A stretch of 64,000 nucleotides of DNA, taken from assembly GCF_023703085.1 (NCBI RefSeq), contig NZ_JAMQJY010000001.1, positions 2,356,001 through 2,420,000 on the forward strand, read 5' to 3'. Numbering within the stretch: the first letter of the stretch is position 1; every line of letters starts with the position of its first letter. The stretch comes from Alkalicoccobacillus plakortidis. Lineage in GTDB: Bacteria; Bacillota; Bacilli; Bacillales; Bacillaceae_D. The notes beneath the pieces were generated by a model. The model made no database searches, was not told the origin of the DNA, and saw nothing but the letters and a program-made list of their open reading frames with translations. Of the stretch, positions 1-8,330 are shown piece by piece. The translations under genes were made by a program, and so were the position numbers.

Positions 1-61
1 AAATAGAGGCAGCGAACTTTTTCCCTATACGAACCATTACACTTATTAGGAGGCTATTATT

Positions 62-832
62 ATGACTTGTGCAAAATGTGGAACAACACTATCACCAGAA
101 AGTACATATTGCGAAAATTGCGGGGAGCACATTGCAACAGATCAACCCTCAATTGAACAACAGATCCCTCAACAAGAAGAGGCTAGTACGGTTGAGCAAG
201 TAGAAAAAACACCTAATGAAACAGTTGAAAAAATAACAGCTGTAAGTAAAAGCTATTGGCAGTACTTCCTTGCTCACTTAAAGGCGCCAACTCAAAAAGG
301 GATGGATTCGAACCACTCCAATACTAGTTTTGCCATCATTAACGCTGCACTTATTTCCATATTCTTTGCTTTGACTCTTTTTGCACAGCTTAGTCTACGT
401 ACGTCTAGTATGTTTGGTCTAAGCTTTACAGAGACCTTTATTCCTGGTCTAGTCTTTATGCTGCTCTTAATAGGCATTACTACAGGTGGCTTATTCCTAG
501 CTATCAAAATAGTCTTTAAGTCTGAAGTAGATTTTAAAGCGCTATTCGTCAAATTTGGCGGGGTTTTACCTCTTCCTGTTGCATTGTCCGTTGCCGCTTT
601 TATTAGTGGATTAATCGGCATTAGTGAGCTCACAAGTTTATTTATCGGCTTACTATTCTTAACCATTTTCGCACTGATGGTTTTAACCTATCAATCCTAT
701 CGCAAGCCCGGAGTCGACACGAACATTGATCCTTTATATGGGTTAGTTGGACTATTCGCGATCGTATTGATTCTACTATCTGTCATTTTTTCTTATATGT
801 TAGCTGGGGTTTTGGTATCGATGTTGATGTAA
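62..832 (+). CDS. Zinc-ribbon membrane protein, function unknown
   Basis: The 256-residue product opens with a zinc ribbon: two CxxC pairs at about residues 3-6 and 17-20. A polar, Gln/Glu-rich linker follows (about 25-65). The rest is a membrane domain with about five hydrophobic segments (roughly 91-113, 127-153, 166-190, 190-212, 225-255). AGGAGG lies eight bases before the ATG, which supports this start. Zinc-ribbon/multi-TM proteins of this layout are common in Bacillaceae and mostly uncharacterised. The gene ends at a hairpin and is followed by another small membrane protein on the same strand. No enzymatic motif is visible, so no function is assigned. Confidence 0.85.
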   Translation: MTCAKCGTTLSPESTYCENCGEHIATDQPSIEQQIPQQEEASTVEQVEKTPNETVEKITAVSKSYWQYFLAHLKAPTQKGMDSNHSNTSFAIINAALISIFFALTLFAQLSLRTSSMFGLSFTETFIPGLVFMLLLIGITTGGLFLAIKIVFKSEVDFKALFVKFGGVLPLPVALSVAAFISGLIGISELTSLFIGLLFLTIFALMVLTYQSYRKPGVDTNIDPLYGLVGLFAIVLILLSVIFSYMLAGVLVSMLM

Positions 833-838
833 ATAGAT

Positions 839-868
839 AAAAGGCTCCAGTTAGTTTGGAGCCTTTTC
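839..868 (+). terminator. Rho-independent terminator
   Basis: AAAAGGCTCC and GGAGCCTTTT form a stem around a short loop directly after the zinc-ribbon gene, ending in a T-rich stretch. Confidence 0.85.
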
Positions 869-912
869 TAATGTGAATTTTATTCGCATTCTATATTAAC
901 TAGGAGGAAAAC

Positions 913-1422
913 ATGTCCAGAGAATCTGCTTTAAAGGAACCAATAAATCTTAATGAAATTCCCTCAACCGAAGAAGAAGCACTTCAACTGTATATAGGGG
1001 AGAAGTATGATTATTACAAGAAAAAATGGTCAATTGGTCGAAACAGAAAACCTGCATTAGTTAGCTTTAATGTAGGAGGGTTTTTCGGAACATTCTGGTG
1101 GTCAGCAGGACGAGCGATGTATCTCTATGCTTCTTTTTTCTTTCTGTTCATGTTTCTTGCAGATCTTTTATTCTTACTTACTGGGTATGAGGTTTGGGAA
1201 GATTCGATTTATCCCACTGTAGGACTTGTGGTGTATGGTTTATTCGGAAACTATAATTACTATTACTACGCTATGAAAAAGGTTAAGAAAATGATGGGTG
1301 AGAACCGATCCAGAAGAGAGATAATAGCTGCAGGTGGGTTTAGATGGAGGAGGTTTTTCGCATGTATAGGTCTTACCTTTATCTATTTTTTATTCAGTGT
1401 ATTTGTGTTAGGGATTGGATAA
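913..1422 (+). CDS. DUF2628-like small membrane protein
   Basis: A 169-residue protein with a charged N-terminal part (about 1-50) and three or more hydrophobic segments. The pattern of a short soluble region followed by an aromatic-rich FGTFWW motif and a first membrane segment resembles the DUF2628 family. TAGGAGG stands seven bases before the ATG. There is a Tyr-rich stretch near residue 115. The family has no defined biochemical role; the family call is by recognition of the pattern, not by a search. Confidence 0.75.
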   Translation: MSRESALKEPINLNEIPSTEEEALQLYIGEKYDYYKKKWSIGRNRKPALVSFNVGGFFGTFWWSAGRAMYLYASFFFLFMFLADLLFLLTGYEVWEDSIYPTVGLVVYGLFGNYNYYYYAMKKVKKMMGENRSRREIIAAGGFRWRRFFACIGLTFIYFLFSVFVLGIG

Positions 1423-1488
1423 GAGCTGTACATATTGGCCCCGCTTTGTAGAGCAAAGATCCTATTTCACTGAATCTGAATAAACCTA

Positions 1489-1518
1489 AAGAAGCTTCCG
1501 CCTGGACAGAAGCTTCTT
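1489..1518 (-). terminator. Terminator of the siderophore-binding gene
   Basis: AAGAAGCTTC and GAAGCTTCTT form a perfect 10-bp stem just beyond the stop codon at 1527 on the minus strand. It may also serve the plus-strand gene that ends at 1422. Confidence 0.8.
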
Positions 1519-1526
1519 ATCGTTAA

Positions 1527-2462
1527 TTAGTTTGTTTCAGCTAACCAATCGGCCAATTCCTCGGTTTGCTCTACTATTGCAAAGGGATCGTAATACCAAG
1601 ATCTCTCTTCCTGCCAAACATATACGCGATCGTTTTTGACCGCATCTAAACCACTCCAAATTGGGTCGCTTTTTAAGTCATCTATGGTTTTGTCATTTGA
1701 TGTAAGAACAATATAATCTGCTGCATATTCATCCAGAACTTCAAATGATAGTTCTTTCCATTGTTCCTCCATGATAATATCTGCTACTTCCTCATCAGGT
1801 TGGAAATCAAGTGCTTGATACACAGCTTGTCCACCTCGGCCAAAATTATCTCCATACACATAGATCGATTTTCCTGTAGCCTCCAATATAGAGAAAGATG
1901 CATCTTCTCCAACGGCATCTTGTGCTTTTTGACGTGCTGCTTCAATTCGAGTCTGATAGTTCTCTAACCATTTTTCTCCTTGCTCTTCTTTTCCTAGTAG
2001 TTGTGCAATTCCTGTGATTTCTTCTTCTGTATTTTTTAACGTACCAAAAGGAATGGCTACGGTTGGTGCAATTTTAGCGAGTTCATCATAAACAGCCTGA
2101 TCACTTGTACCCGTTATAATAAGGTCGGGCTGGAGTGACAAAATCTTCTCATACGATTCGTTACCATCCATTCCAATACTCTCAATTTGATCCGTATATT
2201 CAGTTAAGTAAGGATTCTTTAATGATAATTCCTTTGCCCCGATAGGCATACTTCCTAACGCTATAACACTTGCTAGGTATTCATCCGCTATTATCCGCTT
2301 TGGGTTAGCGGGTATTTCTACTTTTTCATTTGTGAATTCACTATCTACTTCAACAACTTCATTAGCTGAAGCATTATTTTCCTCACTGGAACCTGCTTCC
2401 CCGCAAGCAGCGCAAACTAGTACGACACTGATTATCCCCAAACCTAACATATATGATTTCAT
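1527..2462 (-). CDS. Iron-siderophore ABC transporter substrate-binding lipoprotein
   Basis: A 311-residue periplasmic-binding-type lipoprotein. The N-terminus has a hydrophobic signal and a Cys near residue 20 suited to lipid attachment, then an acidic Ser/Glu/Asn linker. The body carries class III binding-protein features (KRIIADEYLASVIALG, LQPDLIITG, a long helix, then a C-terminal lobe ending in LADWLAETN), as in FeuA/FhuD/YfiY-type proteins that capture ferric siderophores at the cell surface. A perfect Fur box precedes it. No permease or ATPase genes lie beside it, so it presumably works with a transporter encoded elsewhere. The exact siderophore cannot be read from the sequence. Confidence 0.9.
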   Translation of the reverse strand: MKSYMLGLGIISVVLVCAACGEAGSSEENNASANEVVEVDSEFTNEKVEIPANPKRIIADEYLASVIALGSMPIGAKELSLKNPYLTEYTDQIESIGMDGNESYEKILSLQPDLIITGTSDQAVYDELAKIAPTVAIPFGTLKNTEEEITGIAQLLGKEEQGEKWLENYQTRIEAARQKAQDAVGEDASFSILEATGKSIYVYGDNFGRGGQAVYQALDFQPDEEVADIIMEEQWKELSFEVLDEYAADYIVLTSNDKTIDDLKSDPIWSGLDAVKNDRVYVWQEERSWYYDPFAIVEQTEELADWLAETN

Positions 2463-2506
2463 TTTCTCTCTCCCTCTTTCTTATCTAAAGCCATCCTCAT
2501 TATATC

Positions 2507-2525
2507 GATAATGATTATCATTATC
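2507..2525. promoter_or_regulatory. Fur box
   Basis: GATAATGATTATCATTATC is a perfect 9-1-9 inverted repeat that matches the classical Fur box at 18 of 19 positions, the central base being the only difference. It lies about 45 bp upstream of the siderophore-binding gene, implying iron repression. Confidence 0.92.
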
Positions 2526-2541
2526 AATTTTATTTTAAAAT

Positions 2542-2570
2542 AAAAAGACCACTACTCAAAAGTAGCGGCC
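2542..2570 (-). terminator. Terminator of the ABC-F gene
   Basis: On the minus strand GGCCGCTACT pairs with AGTAGTGGTC (one wobble or mismatch) and is followed by TTTTT, 20 bp beyond the ABC-F stop. Confidence 0.75.
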
Positions 2571-2589
2571 AAAAATTATACGTATACCT

Positions 2590-4207
2590 TTATATTAAAC
2601 GCTTCTTCTTCTGCAAAAGCTCTTGAAATTGCTGATCTAGCTCTTTCTTTTCTTCTTCTTTTACAGCCATCGATAAGCGGCTCACTACTTCTGTGATCTG
2701 CATATCAATTGTGAGCAGCTCCGTTTCTTTTGAATCACTTTGGATACTGTCTTCAATTGACTTCGTATGTTCTAGAGTGACAATAGTAGGTTCTGCCTCT
2801 TCAAAAGATAGAGTATGCGTCGCTAATGTGGTCACTAACGATCGATCATGAGTCACAAATATGATCGTACCAGGAGGCTGCCAAAACCTCAGTTAGCGCT
2901 TCTTTTGTATCTAGATCAAGATAGTTTGTTGGCTCATCCAGAACAAGCACATTATAATTTCCTAGAAACACTTTTACGAGTGAAGCTCTCATTCGTTCAC
3001 CGCCACTTAATACATTCGCCTTTTTATGAACATCATCTCTTTTGAATGCAAGCCTTGCCAGCATCTTGCGGATGAATGTTTGATTGTACGGACTATCTTT
3101 CATCGTATTTTCAAGAATGGTTTTATTGTTCTCAAGGTTTTCCTGATGCTGATTAAAGAAACCAATTTTGGCAGGCTGCGCAATCGTCAAACTCGGATCA
3201 TGATTAACAATCTGATTTAAAAGTGTTGATTTCCCTGAACCATTGCCTCCTATAATAGCTAATCTACTTCCAAGTGAGACTTCTCCATTTACATGTTGCT
3301 TTAATGTTACACTCCCTACTTTTACGGGACTTCCGTTAAATTGTATGATCCTCTTACTATGAAGCGCAGGAAATTCCGCTAGATCAAAAACGATTGGTTC
3401 GTGTTCTTTTGGTTTCTCTTTTTTCTCTAGCTTCCGCGACCTTGTTTCCATCGCTTCTGCGGCACGATTTAACTTCGCTTTTTGCACACCCGCACTTCTC
3501 TTGTGAAGTCTCGCCTCAGAGTTCCCCATACGACTAGGTGCTTTTTTAATTCCATCCGACTTTGCCTTAAGTTGTCTTGCCGCTTGTTCGAGCCGATTTT
3601 TTTCCCGGGTGTACTCTTGATACTCCCTTTGACTCTTGTCTGTTTCTATCTGCTTCTGCTTTAGATATGCATCATAATTGCCTTCATACACGGTTACCTG
3701 CCCAGCTTCGATTTCCCAGATTGCTGTACAGAGCTTGTTCAGAAAATCCTTATCATGAGAGGTTAAGAGGATCGCACCTTTAAAGGCTTGCAGTTCATGT
3801 TCAAGTTGCTCAATCCCTGCTACATCCAAGTGACTGGTTGGTTCATCCGCTATTAACACATTGGCATTAGACGTTAGGGCCTGAGCGATTTTCCGCCTTG
3901 TTTGCTCACCACCGCTAATCTGATCTTGGCCTTGATCCGCAAGCTTCCATTTTCCATTTAAGTCCGCACTTATTTCCGAATCTAACTCCTCAAGCTTGGG
4001 AACATATGAGACTGAACCATATCGTTCCACTACTCCGGCATCGGGATCAGCTGTGCCCGCAAGCATGGACAACAGGGTTGATTTCCCCTCGCCGTTTCGG
4101 CCAACAAGGCCAATTCGGTCCTGATCATACAAATATAATGATTCAATGGAGAAAATCGTACGTCCTCCATAGCTTTTTTCTAAATGATCTACTTTTAAAA
4201 ACAACAT
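2590..4207 (-). pseudogene. ABC-F ribosomal protection ATPase (Msr/VmlR-like), frameshifted
   Basis: Two ATPase domains are joined by a Lys/Arg-rich coiled linker, with no membrane segments: the layout of ABC-F proteins that displace antibiotics from the ribosome. Domain 1 has Walker A GRNGEGKST, signature SGGEQ and DEPTSHLD; domain 2 has GGNGSGKST, SGGERMR and LVLDEPTNYLD. The frame breaks near 2870-2880, just before the switch-His region; the next frame resumes with PGTIIFVTHDRS. Alignment by eye with Msr(D) suggests two bases are missing, which would restore 539 residues. The last part is an unusual acidic C-terminal extension. An attenuator-like hairpin precedes the ATG. Similar proteins give macrolide, lincosamide, streptogramin or pleuromutilin resistance; the spectrum here is unknown. 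Confidence 0.85.
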
Positions 4208-4239
4208 AAAAAAACTCCCTCCAGTTGCTAGAGAGAGTT
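4208..4239 (-). promoter_or_regulatory. Attenuator-type terminator in the ABC-F leader
   Basis: On the minus strand AACTCTCTC pairs with GAGGGAGTT (8-9 bp stem) and runs straight into TTTTTTT that touches the ABC-F ATG. The GGAGGG ribosome binding site lies inside the 3' arm. A terminator in this position, upstream of an ABC-F gene, is the known arrangement for antibiotic-induced transcription attenuation. Confidence 0.7.
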
Positions 4240-4448
4240 CGTCCGATGCTAATTAACTATACTCAAATAAAGCCATACGTCCCCTTAAAGGCGGACTTAG
4301 GCTGAATATAGATTAGTACCCATACAAACACAGACGAATCTCATCTCTAAACATACTCGTTAATTACACTTAAATGAATGCAGACCTATTGCGCTGGCTG
4401 TTCATTTAAAATCATTAAGATGTACTGTTTATTTGATAAGATTCTACT

Positions 4449-4478
4449 TCATTGTACGAGGTACCATCCTTTCCACAT
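4449..4478 (-). other. Possible leader peptide ORF (9 residues) upstream of ABC-F
   Basis: An ATG-started ORF encoding MWKGWYLVQ lies in the 300-base leader between the MFS gene and the ABC-F gene. Leader peptides on which drug-stalled ribosomes pause are typical of ABC-F attenuators. There is no convincing ribosome binding site, so the call is tentative. The rest of this 300-base gap has several complementary stretches (for example GTCCGCC and GGGGAC near 4285-4300) but no gene. Confidence 0.3.
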
Positions 4479-4514
4479 AATTGCTATTATCTTTGCACAG
4501 AAATCAGTTAATTG

Positions 4515-5676
4515 TCAAGAAGCTGATTCACTTTCAATCGTTGGTTGACGGAATGAAAAGAGTGCAAAGCCAACAGACAGAACAACTAAGAGACTTCCAA
4601 GCAATCGGCGCTGCTTCAACAGAAAAGCCATTCACCACTAAACCACCTACTCCAGATCCAATAGCGATACCAAACTGAAGAGCGGACGTATTAATACTCT
4701 GCTGAATATCCGATGTGCTTGGAGCCGTTTTAATGAGATAACCCTGTTGTGCAGGAGCAATCGACCAGCTCAACATTCCCCAAATAATGAGGGAAACGGT
4801 AAATAGGATAACCGATTGATTAGTTAACGGCATAGTTGCTAATACAATAAAGAAAAGCACCGTAAAGAAAATAACCGTTCTTTCCGGACCAATTCGATCT
4901 GTCAGCCAACCACCAATGCCGCCACCACTCACAGCCGAGATACCAAAAACAAAAAATGCGATGCTAATCAAATAAGGTTCAGCGTTCATTGTTACATTTA
5001 GATACTCCGCAAAATACGCGTACATCGTGTAATGGCCTGCCAAAACTAACAGTGTCACGATATGAGCACTAGAAAGCTTCACATATTTAAGTGATTTAAG
5101 CTGATCACGAACCGAGCTCACCTGCTCAGGAGGAATCGGATCCAAGTACTTCATAATCACAACCCCAGCAATTAACGTCAGAACCGCAATGATCAGAAAT
5201 AAAATTCTCCATCCATACGCCTCACCAATTAACACACCAAGCGGTACGCCAAGAACCAGCGCCGAGCTTACGCCCATCGTAATCATACCAATCGCACGAG
5301 ATCGATAGGCTGGATCCACAATCTTTGGCGCGATGGTTAGGGACAATACGATGATAAGCGCAGCGCTCATCGATGTAATTACTCGAAAAACAATAAGAAC
5401 CGCATAACCAGGACTTAAAAACGACCCGATGTTTGCCAAAAAGAAAATCCCAAGTGCAATCAAGTAGAGACGCTTCCTCTCATACTTACTTGTCAGGGAC
5501 ATCAACACCGGCCCAGAAATGGCAAACACCAGCGCAAAGATTGTAATTAACTGACCAGCCGCTCCCACCGAAACGCCTAGATCTCTAGATATAACAGGGA
5601 GAATTCCTCCAATAATTAACTCAACCATACCAACAACAAACGCCGAGACAGCGAGAACATATACTTTAAAATTCAA
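4515..5676 (-). CDS. MFS transporter (DHA1 family), C-terminus shifted by one base
   Basis: A 12-helix major facilitator of the drug-H+ antiporter 1/AraJ-like type, about 386 residues when corrected. The TTG start follows AGAAGGTG. Helices begin at residue 5; the loop 2-3 motif appears as SGPVLMSLTSKYERKR. The uninterrupted frame stops at 4534 with an unlikely Cys/Trp-rich tail. Dropping one T from GCTTGG (plus-strand CCAAGC, 4597-4602) instead gives AGSLLVVLSVGFALFSFRQP and a stop at 4515, which looks like a genuine last helix. The substrate is unknown; the position upstream of an ABC-F resistance gene suggests but does not prove a drug exporter. Confidence 0.85.
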
Positions 5677-5826
5677 AATGATGCACCTTCTTCTATGATG
5701 TAAAATCCACCTGTGTTAGTTTACCTTACATACAGACAAACAACAAGGAGCCAGCTCAGATAGAGGCAAGGAAAATATCGGGACCGTGGGTGGGGAGGGG
5801 TTTTGTATATAGGGTTTATGGTTTTA

Positions 5827-6290
5827 CATGTCGTTTCTTCTTCGTCCCGTGTCCGTTTTCCCTCTCGCATGTCAGTTTGGCGTTCTTGCGTGTCGGTTCC
5901 GCTCCGCCGCATGTCCGTTTTCCCTCTCGCATGTCGGTTTGGCTTTCTTGCATGTCAGTTCCTCTCCGCCGTGTGTCCGTTTTCCCTCTCGCATGTAAGT
6001 TTGGCTTTCTTGCATGTCGGTTCCGCTCCGCCGTATTTCCGATCTCCCTCTCGCATGTAAGTTTGACGTTCTTGCATGTCGGTTTCGCTTCGTCCCGTGT
6101 CCGTTTTCCCTCTCGCATGTAAGTTTGGCTTTCTTGCATGTCGGTTTCGCTTCGTCCCGTGTCCGTTTTCCCTCTCGCATGTAGGTTTGGCTTTCTTGCA
6201 TGTCGGTTCCGCTCCGCCGCGTGTCCGTTTTCCCTCTCGCATGTCAGTTTTACGTTCTTGCGTCTCGATTCCGACCCGCCACTACTCTCC
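5827..6290. repeat. 62-bp tandem repeat, about 7.5 copies
   Basis: Units begin at 5827, 5889, 5951, 6013, 6075, 6137, 6199 and 6261 with exact 62-bp spacing. Each unit divides into three modules of about 20-22 bp that begin CATGTCGGTT, GTGTCCGTTT and GCATGTAAGT. The array is pyrimidine-rich on the plus strand and richer in G+C than its flanks. It lies between the terminator of the YuiF-type gene and the 5' end of the MFS gene. Because 62 is not a multiple of three and stops are rare, long spurious reading frames cross it; none has a credible start. Confidence 0.92.
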
Positions 6291-6301
6291 CACGAACAAA
6301 C

Positions 6302-6349
6302 AAAAAAGAGCTTCCTATCAGCCAATTTTATGGTTAATAGGAAACTCTT
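6302..6349 (-). terminator. Terminator of the YuiF-type carrier gene
   Basis: On the minus strand AAGAGTTTCCTAT pairs with ATAGGAAGCTCTT (12 of 13) and is followed by TTTTTTG, eight bases after the stop codon. Confidence 0.85.
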
Positions 6350-6356
6350 AATCAGA

Positions 6357-7685
6357 TTACAATGTAACGGCTGCAATCCATCCAAAAATGATGAGTGGAA
6401 TATTAAAGTGGATAAAGGTTGGCACACAGGTATCCCAAATGTGGTTGTGCTGCCCATCCGCATTTAGCCCAGCTGTTGGTCCAAGGGTACTGTCAGACGC
6501 CGGTGCCCCTGCATCTCCTATCGCACCGGCTGTACCGATTAAGGAAAGTGTAGCCAGCGGACTAAAACCCATTGCCGCACACATTGGTACAAAAAGCGCT
6601 GCAATAATAGGAACAGTCGCAAAGGATGACCCAATTCCCATCGTAATTAAAAGGCCGATCAGAATCATCATGATCGCAGCCAGGCTTTTACTATCACCCA
6701 TCCAGGCAGCAGATGACTGCACCAGCTGTTCTACATCTCCGGTAGCTCTCATGACTTCCGCGAACCCAGATGCAGCGATCATGACAAAGCCAATAAACGC
6801 CATCATTTTCATACCTTCTGTTAAAAGAGCATCCGATTCCTTAAATCGAACGGAACCGCTAAACACAAGGACAATTAATCCTGCAACACCTGCTATAACC
6901 ATTGAATCCGAACTAATCTGAACAATGACAGTTGCAAGGATTGCCGTTGCAGCACTAATCAATGAATACACAGAATAGGTAATTGTCTCAGCCTCGTCGT
7001 TAATCTTTGCTTCTAATGGTTTCTGCTTATATAAACGTGGTTTTCTATACGTGATGAACACAGCTACAATAAGGCCCAAAAACATACCTATAGTAGGAAG
7101 AAGCATCGCATATGGCATATCGCTAAGAGACGCAGTCATTCCATTCGCCTCCATATTATCAACAACGATGCCATGAAAAATAGCTCCGAATCCGAATGGC
7201 AGGAGCATATATGGCGCCTGCAGACCAAACGTCATAATACTTGCAACAGCACGACGATCCACTGCCATCTCATTTAAGACCTGTAAAATCGGCGGAATCA
7301 AAATCGGGATAAATGCAATATGAATCGGCACCAAATTTTGTGACATACCTGAAATGAAAAAGATAATCAGAAAAATCAATACCTTAGGTAATGTCTTAGA
7401 ACGAATTTCCTCTTTTTTACCAACAATCTTTATTGAGAAATCTACCAATAACTGAGGGAGTCCAGTCTTGGAAAGGGCTACCGCAAAAGCACCTAAAACC
7501 GCATAACTTAAGGCGATATTTGCACTATGACCCAGTCCTTCTGTAAAGACATCAATCGTCCCATTAAAACCTAGTCCACCTAAAATCCCACCAGTGAGAG
7601 CCCCTATGATCAATGCAATCACTACGTGTACACGTAGTAAGCTAAGTATAATCATCAATAAAACAGCTATAACAACAGCATTCAT
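6357..7685 (-). CDS. YuiF-type Na+/H+ antiporter family permease
   Basis: A hydrophobic protein of 442 residues with about 11-12 membrane segments. It shows the repeated motifs of the NhaC/YuiF branch of the ion-transporter superfamily, including GLGHSANIALSYAVLGAFA in the first half and GTAGAIGDAGAPASDSTLGP in the second. The ATG at 7685 is preferred over an in-frame start at 7742 because AGGGTG precedes it. Families annotated as Na+/H+ antiporters of this type include amino-acid carriers (B. subtilis YuiF has been linked to histidine uptake), so the substrate should be left open. A strong inverted repeat sits 25 bp upstream. Confidence 0.85.
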   Translation of the reverse strand: MNAVVIAVLLMIILSLLRVHVVIALIIGALTGGILGGLGFNGTIDVFTEGLGHSANIALSYAVLGAFAVALSKTGLPQLLVDFSIKIVGKKEEIRSKTLPKVLIFLIIFFISGMSQNLVPIHIAFIPILIPPILQVLNEMAVDRRAVASIMTFGLQAPYMLLPFGFGAIFHGIVVDNMEANGMTASLSDMPYAMLLPTIGMFLGLIVAVFITYRKPRLYKQKPLEAKINDEAETITYSVYSLISAATAILATVIVQISSDSMVIAGVAGLIVLVFSGSVRFKESDALLTEGMKMMAFIGFVMIAASGFAEVMRATGDVEQLVQSSAAWMGDSKSLAAIMMILIGLLITMGIGSSFATVPIIAALFVPMCAAMGFSPLATLSLIGTAGAIGDAGAPASDSTLGPTAGLNADGQHNHIWDTCVPTFIHFNIPLIIFGWIAAVTL

Positions 7686-7709
7686 TATAAACACCCTAAC
7701 ATTTGCTTT

Positions 7710-7735
7710 AGTTCGATAAATCACTAAATCGAACT
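7710..7735. promoter_or_regulatory. Inverted repeat, likely operator of the YuiF-type gene
   Basis: AGTTCGAT and ATCGAACT are perfect 8-bp arms separated by 10 bp, and the inner bases TTTA/TAAA extend the symmetry. There is no T tract and the site is upstream of a start codon, so a protein-binding site fits better than a terminator. The cognate regulator is unknown. Confidence 0.55.
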
Positions 7736-7796
7736 TTATCATCTCGGTTAAGTGGCTGTCAACCTTTCTGTGACATAAAGAGTAAATGGTTTTTTA

Positions 7797-8330
7797 TCAA
7801 CTCTTATGCTGTAATATCCAGGGCAAGGCGCGCTTGAGATCATCAAAAATAACATCTGCACCGTAGGTTTGTTTTGATCTCGAATGAACAAGAACCGTTC
7901 TACATCCAGCCTCTTTACCCGCAAGAATGTCTGGCTCTCGATCGCCCACCATAATACTTTGATGGAGATCGACACTGTATTTATCCGCTAATGTATGGAG
8001 CATGTGTGCTTTTGGCTTACGACAAGGGCAGTCTGAATTCGGTTTGTGAGAGCAATAGGCAATATCATCTATCATTGCGCCTTGTTTAGCGAGTTTTTCT
8101 CTCATAGCAATATGGATCGTTTCTAAGATACTCTCAGTCATATACCCTAGACCTATTCCTCCTTGATTTGTCACGATAAATACGAGAAACCCCGACTCGT
8201 TTAAGCATTTTATTGATTCACCTACACCCTTTAGTAAGTAGAAATCACGAGGTTTATTAACAAATTTCACTCTACTAGTTAGAACTTCATTCACTACCCC
8301 ATCTCGGTCTAAAAACACAGCTTGATTCAT
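7797..8330 (-). CDS. HAD-IIIA phosphatase, GmhB-like (histidinol-phosphate/heptose-bisphosphate type)
   Basis: A 177-residue HAD phosphatase. The nucleophile motif is DRDGVVNE near residue 8, followed by TNQGG (motif II), the zinc-binding Cys-His-Cys-Cys loop (YCSHKPNSDCPCRKP, about 93-107) and GDREPDILAG (motifs III/IV). This combination is typical of D-glycero-D-manno-heptose 1,7-bisphosphate phosphatases and of the histidinol-phosphatase domain. A Gram-positive cell lacks LPS heptose, so the physiological substrate may be another sugar phosphate. Its ATG overlaps the stop of the upstream MBL gene by four bases (ATGA), implying translational coupling. Confidence 0.88.
   Translation of the reverse strand: MNQAVFLDRDGVVNEVLTSRVKFVNKPRDFYLLKGVGESIKCLNESGFLVFIVTNQGGIGLGYMTESILETIHIAMREKLAKQGAMIDDIAYCSHKPNSDCPCRKPKAHMLHTLADKYSVDLHQSIMVGDREPDILAGKEAGCRTVLVHSRSKQTYGADVIFDDLKRALPWILQHKS

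Noticed and set aside
4461..4475. T-box-like motif (AGGATGGTACCTCG on the minus strand)
   Set aside because: It resembles the T-box core, but the terminator lies over 200 bases downstream, no specifier hairpin is evident upstream, and the gene controlled is an ABC-F protein rather than an amino-acid gene.
5816..6463. Long reading frames in several phases across the 62-bp repeat, encoding Arg/Lys/His-rich repetitive peptides
   Set aside because: They arise because a 62-bp unit rotates the frame and lacks stops. None has a ribosome binding site or known domain, and they exist on both strands at once.
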